DNA from: Fistulifera solaris
Taxonomy: Eukaryota > Bacillariophyta > Bacillariophyceae > Naviculales > Stauroneidaceae
Reading direction: 5' to 3'
Assembly (NCBI GenBank): GCA_030295235.1
Contig: AP026149.1
Span: 248,001 to 312,000 of the forward strand
Length of the DNA: 64,000 nt
Shown here: piece by piece, positions 21,891-32,705 of the stretch
How positions within the stretch are numbered: position 1 is the first letter of the stretch
Layout: the number at the start of each line of letters is the position of its first letter
Position numbers and translations under genes: made by a program
Notes under the pieces: model-generated
What the model saw: only the letters and a program-made list of their open reading frames with translations
Told to the model about the DNA's origin: nothing
Database searches by the model: none

Positions 21891-23974
21891 ATGGAAGTGG
21901 AAGAAAGTACTTACCGGCCACGCAAACTAAAGAAAGATTATGCGTACGCAACGAAATTCGGTCTCCTTTTGACGGCCGTGACCGTCTCTTTGTTCGTTCT
22001 CTTGTCACTCGTCAGTTCACCTGCTTCTATGCACAAGAATCGATGGCTCGAAGAAGACGACAACAACAACAGCAACAACAACAATAATAACGACGACGAA
22101 GACTACACGGCATACTCGTGTCATTACTTATACGAGAAAACGCCCGAACCGGGCGAACAACAATGTCGCTTCGCTCGCACGTGCAACGGCGGGGACGGAA
22201 TCTGGGCGCCCTTTCTCTTTTGTTCGAATCATCGCTTTTCAACGACATTCTTGGCCTGGCTGATATCACCCATCATATTACTGTGGATGGTGTTACTCTT
22301 TCGGATGCTGGGCAGTTCGGCCGAAGATTTCTTTTCCCCGGCGCTCGAAATGTTTTCCATCAAACTGGGATTGCCACCCCGTTTTGCGGGTGTGACTTTA
22401 CTGGCGTTAGGAAATGGTGCGGCGGATGTATCTGCAACCATTTCCGCCATAAAGAGTGATCCCGAAAAAGGATACGAATTGTCGCTCGGGGCGTTGACGG
22501 GCGCGGCCATGTTCATCTCGGGCTTGATCAGTGCGGTGGTCGTCTTGGCGGCCCACGGAGTTCCCTGTCGCGGGGCACTGGTGCGCGATGTCACCATGTT
22601 GTGTATCACGGTACTCGTGGTATGGCATCAACTGAGCCAAGGCAAGGTGGGACCGGAAACGATGACGATCTTTGTGAGTTTGTACTTGTGCTTTGTGTTT
22701 TTAGTGTTGGCCGCGGACATTTATCACCGTGCAGTGGTGATTCCTCGACTAGCCATTGCGGCCCGAGAACGAGAACGTCGGCGGCAATTGGAAGCGCAAC
22801 AAATACATGAAGCAACCGTCGGAGAGCAACAACGTGAAGATTTGTCGTCCACAGAAGTAACCCGAACGCCGTGGGCCATGGCGATCACAGCATTGAGTAA
22901 CTATGATAATGCGGAGAGCTCACAAAGTGGATGGGCGGTCGAATCGGACGACTTGGCCGAAGAAAGACCCGTCGTACTGCACGGAAGTCATGGAATCTTG
23001 CGCGGTGGAGATGGTCACGACGCGGATCATTCCAATTACAGCATATTGAACGTGGATTCGGCCTGTGTGGAATCCGGAAGTCCGGGTGTACCAGCGGGAA
23101 GCTGGAAGACCTCATTCAAAGACGGTCGGAAAGAATTGATAGATCATATGTATGCCGTTTGGGGGGATATATTCTGGAATGATGATGTTGATCTGTTATC
23201 GCAATTCTTGTTACTGTGCGAGTTTCCTTTTACGTTTCTGCGAAAGATCACGATTCCCATCCCCTGCGAAGGTCACTATGTTCGTGGTCTGGTAGCTCTC
23301 TCCATGGTATTGTCTCCGGTATGGTTCATGTACTACTTGTGGAGGAGCCACAGTTTTAATATGTTTTCAGACCTTGGGTGGCTGTACTTTTTACTAGCAT
23401 GGATGGCCATGTGCGCGGCAGCCATGTGCATTCTACGATACGCTCCCAATGGAGAAGGCGAAATATCACTGCCGATCGCCACTCCCATTGCCCTCTACGG
23501 ATTCATCATTGCAGCAACGTGGATCGATACGATAGCCGATGCGCTGGTGTCTTTGCTCAACTTTTTGGGTATTATTCTGCGAATACCAGGTCCCATCATC
23601 GGTTTGACCATTCTCGCTTGGGGCAATAGCATGGGTGATCTAAGCGCGAACGTCACCATGGCCCGCAAAGGCCTCGGAAACATGGCCATGACGGCCTGTT
23701 TCGCGGGGCCCGTTTTAACATTTTGATAGGTTTGGGTTTGGGCTTTGGATCCCTGGCTGCGATTACCGGAAACCCCGAAACGGCCGTACATCTTTCACCC
23801 TCCATCGTCTCGGGTCTTTTGTTCATTGCCTTGAATGGAATCCTCATTCTAACGGTCGGTCTGGCGTTTGGTGTCCAAGGCCGAATTGACACATCGTACG
23901 GTTTTTCAGCTTTGGCGCTATATGTGGCCTATTTGGTCACTGCAATCTCAATGCAGTATTCCCAGTATTCGTAG
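21891..23974 (+). CDS. Cation/Ca2+ exchanger of the CCX/NCLX family
   Basis: An antiporter that moves Ca2+ or other cations against Na+, K+ or H+. The predicted product is about 694 residues. A short N-terminus, one membrane span and an acidic Asn/Asp-rich tract encoded by CAA/AAC repeats (about 22060-22100) come first. The first alpha repeat is LALGNGAADVSATISAI with ALTGAAMFISG. After a long cytosolic loop (about 280-420) comes the second alpha repeat, LAWGNSMGDLSANVTMARKG. The paired GNGAAD and GNSMGD motifs mark the CCX/NCLX branch. Near the end the frame changes at CGTTTTAACATTTTG (23711-23725), where one A or T seems missing; restoring it yields AGPVLNILIGLGLGFG and a length divisible by three. 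The ATG at 21891 (MEVEESTYRP) is the first in the open frame. Confidence 0.87.
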
Positions 23975-24155
23975 AGGGGATGCAATGACACACACAAAAA
24001 TTGAGAATGAATAATGAACTGCTAGTCACATCCCTTCTCTTCATAAGTACTGTAAGGTACATTCAATATTGTGTTAACGATAATTGAAGCGGTGATTAAT
24101 AGTTAGTAATAGCCAAAACTGAATACATTGAATGTACTTGAAGCAAAACTGGTAA

Positions 24156-24678
24156 TCAGGTGGTCGAAAGCTTCTCCCCTCCGGAATAGAAGCTCGACAT
24201 GAGAGGAGGCAGTTGACACTTCGATGGTGTAGCTTTGCTGTCGTCCGAATGTTGCGACATTTCGTACAGTTTCGTCCATCGATATCGACGATCGTGAACT
24301 TGCCGAGCCTTGTGGAAATAAGCTTTCTCCAGTTTTGTGGCAAGCGCAATCTTGGCAGTAATCGTTTGTTGTTGGCTAGCGTTTACCGTTTCACCCGTTG
24401 TTGTTGATGCACCACCTTGTTCCTTTAGGACACGCACCATCATTTTTCGCTTCTTACCCACTTCTATGGCTTTTGTCAAGATACGCCAGCTCGACACGCA
24501 CAGCTTTGTCAATCTTGGCTCGTAAATCATCGCGCTTGGGTCCTTTCGATTTGACGTCGTCGGCATTATTGCGAACATCAACGCTGAGTTGTGTACTCGC
24601 AATTCTTCCGGCATGCTCGTCATTCCAGTGAACATGCGATGTCATCGTGTTTGTTGATATCTCCGAGGGACGATTCAT
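24156..24678 (-). CDS. Unrecognised small basic, helical protein
   Basis: I do not recognise this protein. From the ATG at 24678 (MNRPSEISTN) the frame reads through SQLSVDVRNNADDVKSKGPKRDD and a helical stretch (LRAKIDKAVRVELAYLDK). It continues in the next frame as AIEVGKKRKMMVRVLKEQGG and a second helix (ITAKIALATKLEKAYFHKARQ) ending about 24156. The change falls at the A4 run on the coding strand (24471-24474), where one A appears extra. The joined product would be about 173 residues, rich in Lys and Arg with no signal peptide or membrane span. Lower confidence because neither half has a family match that I can see. Confidence 0.5.
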
Positions 24679-25575
24679 GATAATGACAAAAGATTTGCCC
24701 GTCACGACAACTATTGATGAAAGAGAAATAAATAACAAAAAGGATGATAGGAAACAACACGAGAAGAGGCACGTGAATTCTGTTAATGAAGTCGCCTTTT
24801 TGGGTCGTTCAACTCCATCAACTCCAATGATACTAGAACAGAGAGTACAAGGACTCGCCAAATTCCAAACGCTTCGTACACGCGTGGCTCGCTCGTCATT
24901 TCGAAGGGCCTATTTCCAGACAGTCTTATATTGGAATCCCTCTATGAAGTGTACTATATCTAACACCAAATTCATACATACATTTGGAAGGTTATTGAAG
25001 TTCCAGTGACAAATAACGACAAAATAGAATATGATCCAATATTACTAAGCCCCACATCCAAACATCACTTCATTTACTAGTACTCTGGCAGGACGTGATA
25101 ATGAAAGAACCAGATTCCGTCTTATTTATTGTGAGCCACAGATCGAAGTTTGAATTTTATATTATGTGGCTACTTACACGAAAGGTAGTTCGTCCTGCTA
25201 CTTCGTAGTTTATTGCTGCAATTATTCTTGAATACAGTACCAAGAGGATGATTCGTGATTCGTGTTTCAGAACTAGGGTAAAAACTGTAGAATCATCTAG
25301 AATCTATGATGATTCAAATTCTAAACGAACCGCTTTTAAAGTAATGTCTCGAAGCCCTAAGCCCTTCCCAAAACAGTTCACGAACGTCCTTAAGAAAGCA
25401 AGCCCTTGGATTTTTCTTGAGCTTTCTTTTTACCGTCATTTGCGTCCAGTGATGAAAATGTCTGAAAATTGCCCTTGACACGGCTCCCATGTACAATCTA
25501 GGCAACAGTAAAAGATCAACGAAGCCTGATGTTCTGTCCCGCGTCCCGCTTTAGCGTTGGAATTTCAACCTTTCA
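24679..25575. other. Intergenic DNA left of the transposon
   Basis: About 900 bp, relatively AT-rich, with several short open frames that look random. No gene was supported. Confidence 0.45.
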
Positions 25576-25604
25576 GGCCCGTTCCTAACCAAAATATCGT
25601 ACCC
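25576..25604 (+). repeat. Left terminal inverted repeat of the Harbinger element
   Basis: This 29-bp arm is an exact reverse complement of 28157-28185. The copy of TCA just before it (25573-25575) is the left target-site duplicate. Confidence 0.93.
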
Positions 25605-25859
25605 AATATCGTACACTTCATCGCACTCATTTCCGGGTTATCCCTTTTTTTTGTGCGATGGATTTCCATCGTACCCTCTCGTGCGATGGGGTACGATGCG
25701 ATCCATCGTCTCCAAACTCGAACCATAAACTGGGAAACTTTTGAATAACAACGAATTGACATTGCAATAAAATTTCTTTGACGCACACACTTTCCAATAA
25801 TTTGGAAGTAATCATCCATCATTATTGTTAGGACATAGCTATCCCTTTTGGTACGGAAC

Positions 25860-27128
25860 ATGAATCAAAACAATGTTATTGTCGTGAGCCAAGGAAACGC
25901 TTCCATTGCAGCAACAACCTATTTTCGAAGCGTTTCAACGAAGCTGGTCGAAATGTTGCTTTCTGCCACTGGCGATGATGGCATGGCTGTTATGTTGGAT
26001 TCACACGATTTTGTGACAAGGAGCAACTCAATCTTTGGCCAGCGACTACGCTGGTATGATTTTGTTGAGAAGCACGGTCGACAAACCTATTTTAAGCGAC
26101 ATATCCGGATGTCTGTTCCAAGTTTCCACAAATTGCTCGGATACATATACCATGATTTATCTGTTGATGAATCACAAGCAAACAAAAGGGGAGGAGCGAT
26201 CACTCCCGAAATTTCCTTGTATTGTACCATCCGGTATCTAGCTGGTGGTAGTTACACGGATATTTTTCTTTTTTCCGGAATTTCAAAGACAGCATTTTAC
26301 GATTGTGTCTGGAGATGCATCGATGCTTTGATGAAAGCCGACGAACTGTCAATGACATTTCCCCAAACTTTGGAGGAATGTGTACAAGCGGCGGCAGAAT
26401 TCTGTGCTATAAGCACAGGTGAAGCAATCAACAACTGTGTTGCTGTATTCGATGGATACCATTTGGAGACTTTAACTCCAAGGAAAGACGAAGTTGGTAA
26501 TGTCCGATCTTTTTTCTCCGGGCATTACAAAACATATGGAATAAATGTACAAGCTGCTTTTGACTCTAAGTCGCGGTTTCTATACCTGGCAATTGCTGGA
26601 CCTGGGGTGATGCCAGATCGGGATGCTATTGACGAGTGTAAACTTGGCGAGTATATTGAGAAATTACCAGGATTGTATTGCGCAATTGGGGATTGTGCCT
26701 ATACCCCAACAGAACATTGTGTTCCTGTTTTTGGGGGGGCCCTTGCAAAGCAACGTGACAATTTCAATTTCTTTGCCAGTCAACTACGAATTCGGGCTGA
26801 GATGGGATTTGGTTTAATGAGGGAGAAATTCTCTATTCTTCAAAGCAGATTGCGGTGCCGCTTCAAAAACATAAAGCGATTGATGGTAACGATTGCGCGA
26901 CTCCACAATTTCTGTATTAATGAACGGTTAGCTGCCAATCGACGCCCTTACCAACCAAACGAGCCTCACGGCTTTAATGTTTACGAAGACGCTTTGCGAC
27001 TTGCAGCTGCTCAAGGACAGCTGGAGGAGGCAGTTACGGGGGAATTCCCGCAATGGTCAAGAAACCGGGAAAGAATGGTTGAATTAGTCACTGCTAAACA
27101 ATTGGTGCGGCCAGGACTGCGAAGATAA
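25860..27128 (+). CDS. Harbinger/PIF transposase (DDE superfamily)
   Basis: A 422-residue endonuclease that should cut at the element ends. It is open without interruption from the ATG at 25860. The N-terminal half carries a predicted helical DNA-binding region (RISYLAGGSYTDI-like: IRYLAGGSYTDIFLFSGISKTAFYDCVWRC, a helix-turn-helix pattern typical of the family, here quoted in parts as IRYLAGGSYTDI and GISKTAFYDCVW). The catalytic core has the first Asp in AVFDGYHLETL (about residue 196), the second in GVMPDRDAIDE (about 252) and the Glu in RAEMGFGLMREKF (about 313). A KNI-KRLM block and a conserved LHNFCIN near the end are also family-like. A spurious start codon a few codons upstream is not ATG. 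Intact appearance and perfect element ends make activity conceivable. Confidence 0.92.
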   Translation: MNQNNVIVVSQGNASIAATTYFRSVSTKLVEMLLSATGDDGMAVMLDSHDFVTRSNSIFGQRLRWYDFVEKHGRQTYFKRHIRMSVPSFHKLLGYIYHDLSVDESQANKRGGAITPEISLYCTIRYLAGGSYTDIFLFSGISKTAFYDCVWRCIDALMKADELSMTFPQTLEECVQAAAEFCAISTGEAINNCVAVFDGYHLETLTPRKDEVGNVRSFFSGHYKTYGINVQAAFDSKSRFLYLAIAGPGVMPDRDAIDECKLGEYIEKLPGLYCAIGDCAYTPTEHCVPVFGGALAKQRDNFNFFASQLRIRAEMGFGLMREKFSILQSRLRCRFKNIKRLMVTIARLHNFCINERLAANRRPYQPNEPHGFNVYEDALRLAAAQGQLEEAVTGEFPQWSRNRERMVELVTAKQLVRPGLRR

Positions 27129-27179
27129 TAGAACCCATTATATATAAAGTACCACTAATCACTGAGTTTAATGTAAATG

Positions 27180-27948
27180 CTAGTTTCCATTGTCGACAGA
27201 TTGATTGTTGATGGACTGGGCTACCGCTTTTAGTTCTTTAACAAGTCGGACAATTTCTTCACGGTCACCCAGAGCCTTTGCAAGCTCTAACTCTGCATTG
27301 ATAGCAGCCACAGTGGCACCCGTCTTTGTGTTTTGGTCAACACTTCGACTCATGACACTCATAGAATCGCGAAACACTACAGTGCTTTCCTTGAGATAAT
27401 CGAGAACGGCATAATTGCTATCAGCAATAATGCGGGCCGCTTGCTCGTTCGGACCAGCCCGCTTGGCAGAGCTGACGAATCTGGTCAAGGTTTAAACCAC
27501 CTTCTTCCTCTCTTTTGTTGAAGAATATTGTCACTCCATCACCAAGCTCAATGTACTGCGCTAGGTTAACTTGGACTGGTCCCTCCTTTTTCTCAACAAT
27601 TGCGCTTTCGACGGCACAAAAAATCTTTTTGAGATCAGCTCTCGTGAATGCTTCAAGACAAGCGGGGAGCGGCTTTCTCTGGCGTGGCTTCCTTGCCTTC
27701 TTACCAGAAGGAGCAGCGGCAACCGATATGCCCCCTTTGCTAGTACTGCTGGAAGAGAAAGAGGCAGAAGAGGCAAGCGGCATGTTGTTGGAGACGTTCA
27801 AAGCAGACGGCGCGGTGTTAGAAACATTCGAATCATCAACAACATCACCAGCTTCAGCTCCCTCTTTTTCTTCGTCATCGGAATCAGCAAGCTGGACAAG
27901 ACCAACGTCAATGTCCATGATGTCAATAGGAACTGTTTCTGGCTCCAT
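27180..27948 (-). CDS. Second protein of the Harbinger element
   Basis: Harbinger transposons usually encode an accessory DNA-binding or nuclear-import protein beside the transposase, and this gene occupies that place. From the ATG at 27948 it has an acidic N-terminus, a Ser-rich linker, a basic stretch (GKKARKPRQRKPLP), then a helical part (FTRADLKKIFCAVESAIVEK). The frame changes around 27490-27497, where one A in AAA appears extra, and continues with SAKRAGPNEQAARIIADSN and a C-terminal helix (ELELAKALGDREEIVRLVKE). The joined product is about 255 residues. The Trp pattern of a classical Myb/SANT domain is not evident, so the accessory role rests on position. The stop lies about 50 bp from the transposase stop. 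Confidence 0.7.
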
Positions 27949-28156
27949 TATGTCTTATCTTGTCCGCAATTGCGAAGGATAAGTAAGACAAAATAAATGA
28001 AGTTATGGAGGAATGATTGTTGTGCGGATCGGAATGTCAAATTGGCGCCAAAAAATCAGTGTTGTTTGAATGCCGGATGGTACGATGGAAGCGATTCGGT
28101 TAGGACTGGAACATCGTCACCCAGCTTCCTTCGTACGTTGACGTACGATGGATTGG

Positions 28157-28185
28157 GGGTACGATATTTTGGTTAGGAACGGGCC
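28157..28185 (-). repeat. Right terminal inverted repeat of the Harbinger element
   Basis: Exact reverse complement of the left 29-bp repeat. The right TCA target duplicate follows at 28186-28188. Confidence 0.93.
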
Positions 28186-28245
28186 TCATTCCCCAGAGAA
28201 CAGGTCACGTTTTGTAGGGCTTAGAGTCTATCCAAACAGTAAAGT

Positions 28246-29401
28246 TTAAGTACTGCTATACGGCCTCTTTAGGTTCCAATCACGCAAAAAGTCCCGCCGC
28301 AGCTTGATGAACGACCACTCGACAGAACGACCGAATCCTCTCTGACTATTCACTTCTTTCGAAAACAAAGCAAAGCCATTGTCTTTGAGAGCATCAAAGA
28401 AGTCGGTTACCTTCATGGCCGGTAAGATCCCAAAAGGAGTGTCCTTTTCTCTGTTTGGAGATGGGAGATCATGGGTTTCGATCATGATTTGTCGAATATT
28501 CTCGCTCACCCAATCTTTATAGTTGTGCCTAGCAAGCATAGAAATTAGTTGCGACCACAAAACCAAACCAAGCCCGTGCAAAACCTACCATTCACAGCCT
28601 TCACAATCGATTTTAAACAAATCAATGGTGCGATCTTCGTGCCCTAAACGGCGGCGTATCTCTTGAAACGATAGAAAGGTTTGTCCTCGTGCGATGGCTC
28701 GTTTCCTATACTTTGTTGAATAACTGCTCCCCAGACCCCATTGATGATAATGTATATTCAAGTTTTCCGTTTCATTTCGTTGAAAATCTCCAAAATCAAA
28801 CACGTGTATTTCACAAAGAGGACCGCCCCACAACTCCACCAGTCCAAGCTCCCAAAGGTAGTTTCCTCGTGACCCAATTGAATACACCAAACTTCACACA
28901 TAAAGCAAGTGATTACGTTAGATATAGTGCACATTCGTTCATCATCACTTGTCATTATTTCGCCACGTACCACGATGCATCGGGTCGTTCTCGGGCGATC
29001 CGTACCAGCCGCTCGGCATCACAGGTCCATTTGGGACCACCACCCAATCCTCCGATTTTCCGTTTGTGCGGACACACAAAGTACGGATCCCAATTGAAGA
29101 AATTCCACTGGGCGGGAAATTTAATGCCTTGGAGGGGATCGTCCAAGACACGGTAATGTCGGGCTGGGCGGGCACGATTTTGATACAATCGCTGCCAATT
29201 TTCATTCGTAATGTCATCAAAGAAACCAAACGACTGATCGTAAGCGAGTGAATATTCGGGTATCACAATGGTGGTCGAATCGGTGCTTTCCTCCATTGCG
29301 CGGTGCATCCGGCAGAAAAGAGCTGTCCATACATTGGATACAAGGGTCCAGAAAATCACCGTTTTCCATGAAAAACTACCAAGGAGCAATTGATGTTTCA
29401 T
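28246..29401 (-). CDS. METTL24-like methyltransferase, membrane-anchored
   Basis: Three exons (29401-28971, 28891-28589, 28528-28246; introns of 79 and 60 nt) give about 338 residues with no frame break. A short N-terminus and a single hydrophobic segment (about residues 10-30, VIFWTLVSNVWTALF) suggest a type II signal anchor, as in Golgi-resident enzymes. The SAM-fold part starts with CLVYSIGSRGNYLWE (about 144) and continues through EIHVFDFGD and IDLFKIDCEGCEW (about 233-245), then QIMIETHDLP. CxVYSxGS and KIDCEGCEW are hallmarks of METTL24/FkbM-related methyltransferases. The substrate is unknown. The last exon ends only about 60 bp from the transposon's right end, so the element sits in its 3' flank. 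Confidence 0.8.
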
Positions 29402-29900
29402 CTAGAACAATAATTTTGCATTGAACAAGGTTGATAACATAACCTTTCACGCAATCACTCGACTTTTTGACGAAAGACTCGTTTAGATAGTAAACACATC
29501 CATATTAAAAAGAAGTACCAGGTAATGTTGCGTGTCAAACTAACAGAAAACCAAAATTGTGACTTTTGAGTCCCGTGTTGTCCAATCACGTACTCAAACA
29601 GGACGCTCACAACAATACCACTGCTGTTGGCAAAGTCTTCACGCCCAACGCAAAGAAACAAAATCATGGCCACTTTGCCATTCCGAGAGTTTATAGCCGC
29701 TTTGCCATGGCAAGAAAGTAAGTAAGTAAGCGATAGAGTATCATGAGGTACGAAAGTAAACAGATAAGTATTCTTGGGTTAGTCGATCTCTAAGAACTAC
29801 TGCTGAAGACCTATATCATCTCCAACTATTCTCGTCTCGCCGAACCAAACACAGTTACTGCACATACCTAAACAATTATTTTGATAGCTCTTAATGCTGT
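29402..29900. other. Intergenic stretch
   Basis: About 500 bp between two leftward genes. A hydrophobic 70-codon open frame on the minus strand (stop 29455, ATG 29667) is present but has no support as a gene. Confidence 0.4.
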
Positions 29901-30540
29901 TTATTGATTTACAGTCACTATTCTTTCCTCACTATGGTCCTGTTGCTCGGGTGCCCCTCGAAAAGCCCGAGCTTGATGAATCACAATCGGTTCCCGCGGC
30001 CGATCTTGTTCATCCGTCGCTACCAATCCCATTCGCTGCACGACACCCATACCAGTATAAATTCTCCCAAAGATCGTATGTTTGCCATCTAAAAACGGTG
30101 TTGGTTTTAAGGTCACAAAGAATTGTGATCCATTCGTGTTGGGACCCGCGTTCGCCATGGCCACAACTCCCGCACCCGTGTGTTTGAGGGTGGGAGTAAT
30201 TTCGTCGGCAAATTTTCCTCCATAGATCGATTCGCCACCCCGACCCGTCCCCGTTGGATCTCCTCCTTGGACCATGAAATCGCGAATGACGCGATGAAAG
30301 GTTGTGTTGTTATAATATCCCGCATCTGCTAACGCGGCTATATTGTGACAAGTGCGTGGGGTGTGTTTGTAGTACAATTCGATCACGAAGGTTCCCTGGA
30401 TCAAGGATGAGTGCTTCCGCCGAGAAAGAAAAAAACGTCAAATAACAGCAACGACATGTGGGTCGACTTACAATACTGGTTTCAAATTGCACATGCGTCC
30501 ATGGCGCTGCTCTGGATAATTGAGCAGACGACTCTGTCAT
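29901..30540 (-). CDS. PPIL1: Peptidyl-prolyl cis-trans isomerase, PPIL1-like cyclophilin
   Basis: Spliceosome-associated cyclophilins of this type catalyse proline isomerisation and bind SKIP/Prp45. Exon 1 (30540-30472) encodes MTESSAQLSRAAPWTHVQFETSI. A 76-nt intron (30471-30396) follows, then exon 2 (30395-29901) with GTFVIELYYKHTPRTC, the catalytic Arg block FHRVIRDFMVQGGDPTGTG, MANAGPNTNGSQFF and FLDGKHTIFGRI. Total 187 residues. The one-domain layout, GRGGESIYGGKF and VATDEQDRP are closest to PPIL1. A C-terminal tail of about 20 residues (EQQDHSEERIVTVNQ) extends past the family's usual end. The ATG at 30540 is the first in exon 1. Confidence 0.93.
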
Positions 30541-30928
30541 TTGTTTCCTTGCAAATAAAGAAGAGGTCCTTTGTTCTATCTGCTCATTTGACAGCAGCAA
30601 GATTTACAACAACAATTAACGCGCTTTTTCCGGTGCTATTTATTTTTTATTTGCAATCAATGAGCTATCTATCTTAGGCTTAAGGTTATCCACAAGTTTA
30701 CCACCATAATCAGAAAGTGTAAGAGTAGTGGCGAAGTGGCGATTATTCCGACTCACTTGAATTCCAGTCCCGGCCATCGGCTTAAAATAAAGCAAAAATG
30801 CACCCAAAATAAGACAACAATGATATGCGATATGCTAAGTGCTACTGGTAAGCTTATTATTCGATAGATACGACTCCTTTCGAAAAATGAAATAATCAAG
30901 AAGCAGTCAACATAGCACCAAATCTAAT
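30541..30928. promoter_or_regulatory. Divergent promoter region of PPIL1 and TatD genes
   Basis: About 390 bp between two divergent start codons; presumed shared promoter. No specific motif was recognised. Confidence 0.4.
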
Positions 30929-31942
30929 ATGCCATCTTGTCCTTGTTGTAGCTTTCGTACGAACGATTTGTTTTTACCTCCCTCAGACCGAGCGAACGGT
31001 GCCTTGCTCGATGGTTTAATATCGCCGCTCCAAAGTCTCGAGCAGTTGTCGCGTACACCGCTCGTCGATACCCACGGACATGCGCATTTGCAACGCGAAA
31101 ATGAAACAAAGGATTATCACAGCGGGCATCATCACTCCCCAATTCTATCCTTGACCTGCTCGGTCGCTCCCTCGGACTGGAACAAGTGTCTCGAATACGC
31201 GGCACAATCGCCACATCGACGTGCGGCGATTGGTGTGCATCCGTGGTATTTAGATGAACTAATGACAAACAAGGACAACAACAATATTCCACAAGTGGAT
31301 CCGATTTGGTACGCGGAAATGGAAACGCTCTTGCAAACACATCCGGGTTGTTTAGTGGGAGAAATTGGATTGTGTCAAAAGGCACGCTTTGTGCGCACCT
31401 TTCCCGGAGGAAAACCAGCAGCTCTGCAATTGCAACGACAGGTCTTTCAACAACAACTGCAACTAGCGGCGCAGTATCAACGCCCGCATCGATCCATTGC
31501 GTCCAACAACACGGTATCGTGTTCGATGTCTTTCGACAACTATTTTCTCCTCCTTCTGCAGCACCACCCGCACTGGCATTGCATTCTTTTACGGGAACGG
31601 CGCATCACATTCGACAATTATTGCAATGGGAAAATTCTTTACCAAGAGATGAACCTTTGTTGTATTTTTGGATTCTCGCATGTCGTCAATGTCGCCATGT
31701 GTACCTCGGAAAAATCCCAACGACAAACGCGCCTGGCAATATTGGAGGTGCCGTACGATCGCCTTTTGGTCGAATCGGATGTGGCGTGTGAGACTGCTGT
31801 ACCGGCGGGTACGGCCGGGGCGGTGGCGTACTTGGCATTGGTATTGCAACGACCACTGCACGAGGTGGCAGAGCAAACACACCATAATGGATTGCGGTTC
31901 CTTTCGACGCTTTCTGGAGAGCACAGTGAAGTGACAGAATAA
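30929..31942 (+). CDS. TatD-family metal-dependent hydrolase (DNase-like)
   Basis: TatD proteins are TIM-barrel metallo-hydrolases that act as 3'-5' nucleases. The 337-residue product begins with a Cys-rich stretch (MPSCPCCSF), then the metal-binding motif VDTHGHAHL (about residue 46), AIGVHPWYL, and the metal ligand Glu in VGEIGL (about 144). The strand with SIHC (about 187), HSFTG, FGFSHVVN and LLVESDVA (about 280) completes the family pattern. The middle third is displaced by one frame. One C appears missing in the C3 run at 31483-31485 and one T extra in the T5 run at 31665-31669, so the two changes cancel and the ends share one frame. Read without this, the segment 31486-31668 would look unrelated to TatD. 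Confidence 0.82.
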   Translation: MPSCPCCSFRTNDLFLPPSDRANGALLDGLISPLQSLEQLSRTPLVDTHGHAHLQRENETKDYHSGHHHSPILSLTCSVAPSDWNKCLEYAAQSPHRRAAIGVHPWYLDELMTNKDNNNIPQVDPIWYAEMETLLQTHPGCLVGEIGLCQKARFVRTFPGGKPAALQLQRQVFQQQLQLAAQYQRPHRSIASNNTVSCSMSFDNYFLLLLQHHPHWHCILLRERRITFDNYCNGKILYQEMNLCCIFGFSHVVNVAMCTSEKSQRQTRLAILEVPYDRLLVESDVACETAVPAGTAGAVAYLALVLQRPLHEVAEQTHHNGLRFLSTLSGEHSEVTE

Positions 31943-32705
31943 CGACGGATGGAACAACTGTTCTATTTCATTAGCTAACGCAAATACCGTGGAGACGAAG
32001 ACATTGCAAGTGGAAGCAAACATATCTTCACCAGATTTTACTGCTGTTCGTTACGATTCTATCAAGTGTGTTTATTCGATGACGAATCATCTTCCAGGGA
32101 GTCAACAGCTTTGATCACTACTACATCCACGGCTTTTATCACAGCCATCCAGCAGCCTGATGCGACAGCGAGTGATCCGGTCCATTGAAGAGCTACGACT
32201 AGGGCGGTGAGCATGTTCGTCTTGTTTCAGGAGTATGTAAGATAACAGCGATTGCAATATCGTCAAGTCAAACAGTTCTTTTTCCAACGGATGATTCAGA
32301 TGAAATGAATGGAGTGTGAAGAGTTTGTCGAGCAAATAATGAGAAAGCCATACCAGGTAAGGTCCCAGATCATGTTGCATTCACACATCAAAGCATCGTA
32401 GTCGTGGTCCTATCAATTAAGACCGCTTCGCTCTGAAGCGGTACTTATTACACTACGTATTAGTGTCGCACCAACATCAATTCTATAGTAAAGAAGTTGC
32501 CACCATCTGGGTTTCGAAATTCGACCACGGAACTTAGGGGACCATAGCAATCCCACCAGTTCTATGAAGCGCTGTATGAAAACTAGACTTCATTGCAGCA
32601 TTGCAGCAGCTTTAAACGCAATCACAAAGGTATCAAAGCAGTTTTTGAGAAGAATGTATGTAAAATTTAACATACCTAGCGTAGCAAAAGATCCTCACAA
32701 ACCCA
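31943..32705. other. Convergent intergenic stretch
   Basis: About 760 bp. Two overlapping short minus-strand open frames are present: 50 codons at 32062-32214 (see separate entry) and 92 codons from 32380 to 32102. Otherwise nothing was recognised. Confidence 0.4.
32062..32214 (-). CDS. Possible 50-residue hydrophobic peptide
   Basis: An ATG-started frame reads MLTALVVALQWTGSLAVA, then WMAVIKAVDVVVIKAVD and an acidic tail. It looks more protein-like than the overlapping 92-codon frame, with one potential membrane segment. There is no family match and no splicing evidence, so it may be chance. Confidence 0.22.
   Translation of the reverse strand: MLTALVVALQWTGSLAVASGCWMAVIKAVDVVVIKAVDSLEDDSSSNKHT

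Larger units (their letters stand above)
25576..28185. mobile_element. Harbinger/PIF-type DNA transposon, complete-looking
   Basis: The 2610-bp element is bounded by perfect 29-bp terminal inverted repeats (25576-25604 and 28157-28185, outer end GGCCCGTTCCTAACC). It is flanked by a 3-bp direct repeat TCA (25573-25575 and 28186-28188), the target-duplication size of Harbinger elements. Inside are a transposase gene on the plus strand and a second gene on the minus strand, convergent, as is usual for the superfamily. Subterminal GTACGATGGA-like strings are repeated in both orientations near each end (for example around 25660-25705 and 28079-28155) and may be transposase binding sites. Perfect ends and an open transposase suggest recent insertion, into intergenic DNA between the small protein gene and the METTL24-like gene. 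Confidence 0.92.

Noticed and set aside
29455-29667. A 70-codon hydrophobic minus-strand frame
   Set aside because: ATG present, but no homologue or splice context; hydrophobic AT-rich frames arise by chance.
31486-31668. An intron in the TatD gene
   Set aside because: The segment codes for conserved TatD strands (SIHC, HSFTG) in another frame, so it is coding; two opposite single-base errors explain it better.
32102-32380. A 92-codon minus-strand frame
   Set aside because: Overlaps a more protein-like short frame and reads as random sequence (Ser/Arg-rich end).
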